Assembly: GCF_002917885.1 (NCBI RefSeq)
Contig: NZ_PQNY01000013.1
Coordinates: forward strand, 1 to 64,000
Origin: Flavobacterium croceum DSM 17960
GTDB taxonomy: Bacteria; Bacteroidota; Bacteroidia; Flavobacteriales; Flavobacteriaceae
Direction: 5' to 3'
DNA: 64,000 nt
The notes under the pieces are model-generated. The model was not told where the DNA came from. It saw only the letters and a program-made list of their open reading frames with translations, and made no database searches. Below, piece by piece: positions 60,792-64,000 of the stretch. Each line of letters starts with the position of its first letter. The first letter of the stretch is position 1. Position numbers and translations under genes: made by a program.

Positions 60792-61483
60792 GATAATGAT
60801 AGTGCCTTGAGTAACCCTTCTTTTTTATTTCTGCTTAATGGAATTTTTGCGTCTCCAATTTCGGCATATTTGCTGTTAAATTTTTGAACCTTGTTAATAT
60901 TGATGATAAATGACTTGTGTACACGTACAAACTTATCTTTGGGCAATTCACTTTCAAAAGATTTTAGTGTAGAAAGTACAAGGTTTGAATCTTCTTCGGT
61001 AACTACTTTTATATAGTCACCATAAGCTTCAATCCATTTTATTTTATTTACGTATATCTTTAAATTTTTAAGGTTACTTTTTATAAAAATAAAATCTCCA
61101 TCATCTTCATGAATGTCATTTTTAAGCGCATATAAATCCAATGCTCTTTTTACAGCAGCATTAAAACGTTCTAAAACAATAGGCTTTTGCAAATAATCAG
61201 TAGCTTCATAGTCAAACGCCTTTACGGCATACTCTGCCTTAGAAGTGATAAATATAATTTGAGGTTTTGTTTTTAAACCATCAATAAAATCAAATCCGCT
61301 AATAACGGGCATTTCGATATCCAAAAACACCACATCGACTTGATAAACAGTTAAACAATTTTTTGCTTCAATAGCATTAGAAAAATCACCAATTAAATTC
61401 AAATTAGGATGATTTGTAACCAATTTAGCTATTATCATTCTTTGTAAAGAACTGTCATCTACAACTACACAATTTAATTTCAT
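60788..61483 (-). CDS. LytTR-type response regulator
   Basis: The 231-residue protein has a receiver domain (D9/D10, phosphoacceptor D55 in 'VVFLDIEMP', 'FITSKAEYAVKAFDYEATDYLQKP') and a LytTR DNA-binding domain ('IFIKSNLKNLKIYVNKIKWIEAYGDYIKV', cited in part, then 'FVRVHKSFIINI'). No sensor kinase is encoded in this window. It converges on priA with a 4-base overlap, and its promoter region is shared, divergently, with rpsF. Confidence 0.88.
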   Translation of the reverse strand: MKLNCVVVDDSSLQRMIIAKLVTNHPNLNLIGDFSNAIEAKNCLTVYQVDVVFLDIEMPVISGFDFIDGLKTKPQIIFITSKAEYAVKAFDYEATDYLQKPIVLERFNAAVKRALDLYALKNDIHEDDGDFIFIKSNLKNLKIYVNKIKWIEAYGDYIKVVTEEDSNLVLSTLKSFESELPKDKFVRVHKSFIININKVQKFNSKYAEIGDAKIPLSRNKKEGLLKALSLS

Positions 61484-61611
61484 GGATTATAATTTGTATT
61501 AAAACACTGTAAAAATAAAAGATAAATTTGATATTAAGTAACTTTATCGATGTTTTTTGTCGTTTGACGAATTAATACTACAAACAATAGTGCTCGTTTA
61601 AAAAAAATGTT

Positions 61612-61619
61612 TACATTTG
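61612..61619 (+). promoter_or_regulatory. -7 box (TACATTTG) of the rpsF operon
   Basis: A full TAnnTTTG match, ending 29 bases before the ATG at 61649. The short leader leaves no room for an S6:S18-binding RNA element. Confidence 0.6.
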
Positions 61620-61648
61620 CACCCAATTTAATATAAATAAGATTTATT

Positions 61649-61987
61649 ATGAACAATTATGAAACTGTTTTCATCTTGAATCCCGTTTTATCTGAGCAAC
61701 AGGTAAAGGAAACAGTAAGCAAATTTGAGGATTTTCTTACTTCAAAAGGAGCCAAGATGGTAGCTAAAGAGGATTGGGGTCTTAAAAAAATGGCTTATGA
61801 AATCCAACACAAAAAAAGTGGCTTCTATCATTTATTTCAGTTTGAAGCAGCTGGAGATATTATTTCTTCATTTGAGACTGAATTTAGAAGAGACGAGAGA
61901 GTTATGCGTTTTTTAACAGTAACGTTAGATAAACACGCAGTATCTTGGGCAGAAAGAAGAAGAGAAAAACTAAAATCTAAAGCGTAA
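61649..61987 (+). CDS. rpsF: 30S ribosomal protein S6
   Basis: The 112-residue protein fits ribosomal protein S6 ('[19 protein letters not shown]', '[20 protein letters not shown]', '[11 protein letters not shown]'). S6 binds S18 on the 30S platform, and the two genes are adjacent, as usual. It starts an operon with rpsR (5 bases downstream) and rplI. Confidence 0.96.
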   Translation: MNNYETVFILNPVLSEQQVKETVSKFEDFLTSKGAKMVAKEDWGLKKMAYEIQHKKSGFYHLFQFEAAGDIISSFETEFRRDERVMRFLTVTLDKHAVSWAERRREKLKSKA

Positions 61988-61992
61988 AAAGT

Positions 61993-62289
61993 ATGTCTAC
62001 AATTGAGCAATCAGCAAAAGGAAAAAAAGACGGAGATATTAGATATTTAACGCCTTTAAACATTGAAACAAACAAAGCAAAAAAATATTGTCGTTTCAAA
62101 AAATCTGGAATAAAATATGTAGATTACAAAGATCCTGATTTCTTATTGAAATTTGTAAACGAGCAAGGTAAAATACTTCCTCGTCGTTTAACAGGAACAT
62201 CTTTAAAATACCAAAGAAAAGTTTCAGTAGCAATTAAAAGAGCTCGTCATTTGGCTTTAATGCCTTATGTAGCCGATTTGCTAAAATAA
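61993..62289 (+). CDS. rpsR: 30S ribosomal protein S18
   Basis: The 98-residue protein matches S18, with '[20 protein letters not shown]' and '[20 protein letters not shown]', then '[10 protein letters not shown]'. The N-terminal extension before the conserved part is typical of Bacteroidota. It follows rpsF by 5 bases. The 73-base gap to rplI contains a bulged hairpin (about 62307-62335). Confidence 0.96.
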   Translation: MSTIEQSAKGKKDGDIRYLTPLNIETNKAKKYCRFKKSGIKYVDYKDPDFLLKFVNEQGKILPRRLTGTSLKYQRKVSVAIKRARHLALMPYVADLLK

Positions 62290-62362
62290 TTATTAAAGAA
62301 CAAGTTGTTGGTTTTCGTTTTTTTCGAAACCTAACTTCTCATATTAAAAAAGGACAACAACA

Positions 62363-62800
62363 ATGGAAATTATCTTAAAACAAGACGTTCAAAATTTAGG
62401 ATTTAAAGATGATGTAGTAACCGTAAAACCTGGTTATGGTCGTAACTTTTTAATCCCACAAGGTTTTGCAACATTAGCAACTCCATCTGCGAAAAAAGTA
62501 TTAGCAGAAAATTTAAAACAAAGAGCTTTCAAAGAGCAAAAAATTGTTAATGATGCTAAAGCTATTGCTGAAAGTTTGAAACAATTGGATATCAAAATTA
62601 CAGCAAAAGCAGGAGGTGAAAAATTATTTGGTTCTATTACAAATATAGATATCGTAGCGGCTTTAGAAAAAGCAGGTCATTCTATAGATAGAAAATTTAT
62701 TACAAGTGGTACTATTAAACGTTTAGGTAAATATAATGCTACAGTTAGACTTCATAGAGAAGTTATTGTAGATTTACCTTACGAAATTGTTGCAGAATAA
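62363..62800 (+). CDS. rplI: 50S ribosomal protein L9
   Basis: The 145-residue protein matches L9: 'MEIILKQDVQNLGFKDDVVT', 'VKPGYGRNFLIPQG', then a long connecting helix and a C-terminal domain ('AGGEKLFGSITNIDI', 'HREVIVDLPYEIV'). It is the last gene of the rpsF-rpsR-rplI unit; a strong terminator starts 21 bases after it. Confidence 0.96.
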   Translation: MEIILKQDVQNLGFKDDVVTVKPGYGRNFLIPQGFATLATPSAKKVLAENLKQRAFKEQKIVNDAKAIAESLKQLDIKITAKAGGEKLFGSITNIDIVAALEKAGHSIDRKFITSGTIKRLGKYNATVRLHREVIVDLPYEIVAE

Positions 62801-62820
62801 GTAATAACAAAGTATATAGC

Positions 62821-62850
62821 AAAAAACTCGTCTTTATGACGAGTTTTTTT
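62821..62850 (+). terminator. terminator after rplI
   Basis: A 12-bp stem (AAAAAACTCGTC / GACGAGTTTTTT) with a 5-base loop and a T-run. Confidence 0.92.
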
Positions 62851-62869
62851 GTTTACACAGAAAATATTT

Positions 62870-63337
62870 ATGAAATATTCAAGATTAACGAAAGAACAAT
62901 TTGAAGCTTTGCATCAAGAGTTTTCCAATTTTTTAGCTTCTCAAAAAATAGATAAAAAAGAATGGGATATCATAAAAGAAGAAAAACCAAATATTGCCGA
63001 ACAAGAATTGGATGTTTTTTCTGATTTGATTTGGGAAGGCGTATTACAAAATACTGCATTTTTGGAGCATTTTTCTAAACAGCATATATTTTTAATACAA
63101 TGCTTAGAAAACGAGATGGAATCTATCATATTAAAAACGAATGTAGATATCGATTTTACTACACAACAAGGTTTACTTTGGCTCGATTCACATTTAAGTT
63201 CCGATGATTTAGAAATTATTAAGGGCTCAAAAAAATATAGTAAAGAACGTAGTTTAGAAATTTTTGAGTTTATTAAACAAGGAGCCAATATTAGCAAAGG
63301 AGAAATTTATAATAAATTGAAGAGCACTTTAAAATAA
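62870..63337 (+). CDS. DUF6495-like soluble protein
   Basis: This 155-residue acidic protein begins 'MKYSRLTKEQFEALHQEF' and is mostly helical, with 'IDKKEWDIIKEEKPNIAEQE', 'DLIWEGVLQNTAFLEHFS' and a C-terminal helix rich in Lys. From memory it fits DUF6495, a Bacteroidota family of unknown function found next to rplI and ligA. ATG 62870 is preferred over an upstream start that would overlap the rplI terminator. No catalytic motif is evident. Confidence 0.7.
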   Translation: MKYSRLTKEQFEALHQEFSNFLASQKIDKKEWDIIKEEKPNIAEQELDVFSDLIWEGVLQNTAFLEHFSKQHIFLIQCLENEMESIILKTNVDIDFTTQQGLLWLDSHLSSDDLEIIKGSKKYSKERSLEIFEFIKQGANISKGEIYNKLKSTLK

Positions 63338-63345
63338 TATTTTTG
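63338..63345 (+). promoter_or_regulatory. ligA promoter: TTG-N18-TATTTTTG
   Basis: The -7 box is a full TAnnTTTG match. A TTG at 63317-63319 sits 18 bases before it, the best -33/-7 pair seen in the window. The ATG follows at 63372. Confidence 0.6.
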
Positions 63346-63371
63346 TAAATTTCGGTTATAAATTTTCGGAC

Positions 63372-64000
63372 ATGGACATTCAAAAAAAAATAGAGCATTT
63401 ACGCACAGAAATAGAGCAACATAATTACAATTATTATGTATTGGATATGCCGACTATTTCAGATTTTGAATTTGATGCAAAACTTAAAGAACTTATTGAA
63501 CTTGAAAATCAATATCCTGAATTTTTTGATGAAAATTCGCCCACACAGCGTGTAGGAGGTGTTGTTACTAAAAATTTTGAAACTGTAGTACATGAAAAAC
63601 GAATGTACTCATTAGACAATTCATATTCTAAAGATGATTTGTTTGATTGGGAAAATAAAATTCAAAAAATACTAGGAAATGTACCATTACAATACACCTG
63701 CGAACTTAAATATGATGGCGCTTCTATTAGTATTACTTATATAAATGGTAAATTGTACAGAGCAGTTACACGCGGTGATGGTTTTCAAGGTGATGATGTT
63801 ACAACGAATATAAAAACTATAAAATCAATTCCATTACAATTAAAAGGTAATTTTCCCGAAAAATTTGAGATACGTGGAGAAATTATTTTGCCTCTCAAAG
63901 GTTTTGAGAAAATGAACAAGGAACTTATCGATTTAGGTGAAATTCCGTATTCAAACCCAAGAAATACTGCATCAGGAAGTTTGAAATTGCAAGATAGTAA
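63372..64000 (+). CDS. ligA: NAD-dependent DNA ligase, N-terminal part (runs off the window)
   Basis: The first 209 codons of LigA are visible and the frame is open to the window edge. The N-terminal Ia domain has 'YNYYVLDMPTISDFEFDAKL'. The nucleotidyltransferase motif I is 'CELKYDGAS', with K113 as the adenylated lysine, followed by 'RAVTRGDGFQGDDVT', 'IRGEIILP' and 'NPRNTASGSLK'. It seals nicks during replication and repair using NAD+. The rest of the gene (expected total about 660-700 residues) lies outside the window. Confidence 0.95.
   Translation, partial: MDIQKKIEHLRTEIEQHNYNYYVLDMPTISDFEFDAKLKELIELENQYPEFFDENSPTQRVGGVVTKNFETVVHEKRMYSLDNSYSKDDLFDWENKIQKILGNVPLQYTCELKYDGASISITYINGKLYRAVTRGDGFQGDDVTTNIKTIKSIPLQLKGNFPEKFEIRGEIILPLKGFEKMNKELIDLGEIPYSNPRNTASGSLKLQDS

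Noticed and set aside
61620-61648. S6:S18-binding leader before rpsF
   Set aside because: Only about 29 bases separate the -7 box and the start codon, too little for the known structure.
1-64000. tRNA genes, CRISPR arrays, prophage or origin-like repeats
   Set aside because: I found no cloverleaf with CCA-type ends, no regularly spaced repeats and no phage structural genes.

Overview
The window is strongly AT-rich chromosomal DNA from a member of the Bacteroidota, most likely a Flavobacteriaceae-like organism. The evidence is: promoter -7 boxes of the form TAnnTTTG before many genes; a secreted kelch-like protein with a type IX secretion tail; a fused CcsBA cytochrome c assembly protein; Bacteroidota-specific small families (DUF6814, DUF6132, DUF6495, DUF3667, named from memory); and the cluster rpsF-rpsR-rplI. 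There is no prophage, CRISPR array, tRNA, rRNA or complete insertion sequence.

Region 1 (286-11438) looks like a short-chain fatty acid island. It holds an IS1-InsA-like zinc-ribbon/HTH protein, an outer-membrane porin, an MHS-type MFS symporter with a small partner, a small membrane protein coupled to a symporter-histidine kinase fusion (CrbS/CbrA type), a receiver-only response regulator, a PrpE-type acyl-CoA synthetase and acetyl-CoA synthetase. Two perfect palindromes lie before prpE and a direct repeat lies before acs. A convergent LTA-synthase-like membrane sulfatase follows.

Region 2 (13641-21864) is a two-component system that probably controls a metal efflux unit: a CusA/CzcA-type RND pump fused to a TolC-like domain, a lipoprotein adaptor and a membrane protein with a His/acidic tail. 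CTTAAN repeats spaced by 11 bp stand before the regulator and before the pump. A third copy stands before ccsBA, 37 kb away.

Region 3 (22017-25915) holds a DODA/YgiD-like dioxygenase, an M28 peptidase, a DUF3667 protein and a DUF1801 protein. Region 4 (25918-31170) is a compact sulfide/sulfane-sulfur module: a Cys-containing Crp/Fnr regulator, a TSUP exporter, two tandem CstB-like persulfide dioxygenase-rhodanese proteins, a thioredoxin and two small membrane proteins with a GC-x4-C motif.

Region 5 (31188-37948) is a TetR-controlled YbhGFSR-like ABC export operon with its own TolC. A structured intergenic RNA candidate lies inside it. Region 6 (38016-46687) has small secreted Cys-containing proteins, the T9SS kelch-like protein and an AcrB-like RND tripartite pump operon ending in a PII-like protein and a DUF2892 protein. 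The operon is preceded by a four-half-site dyad.

Region 7 (46720-64000) is mostly housekeeping: a sodium:solute symporter with a 34-residue partner, an overlapping five-gene minus-strand operon (DUF2520, kdsC, ubiA-like, maf, mscS), ccsBA, pyrR-pyrB, RNase Z, priA, a LytTR regulator, rpsF-rpsR-rplI, a DUF6495 protein and the start of ligA, which runs off the window.
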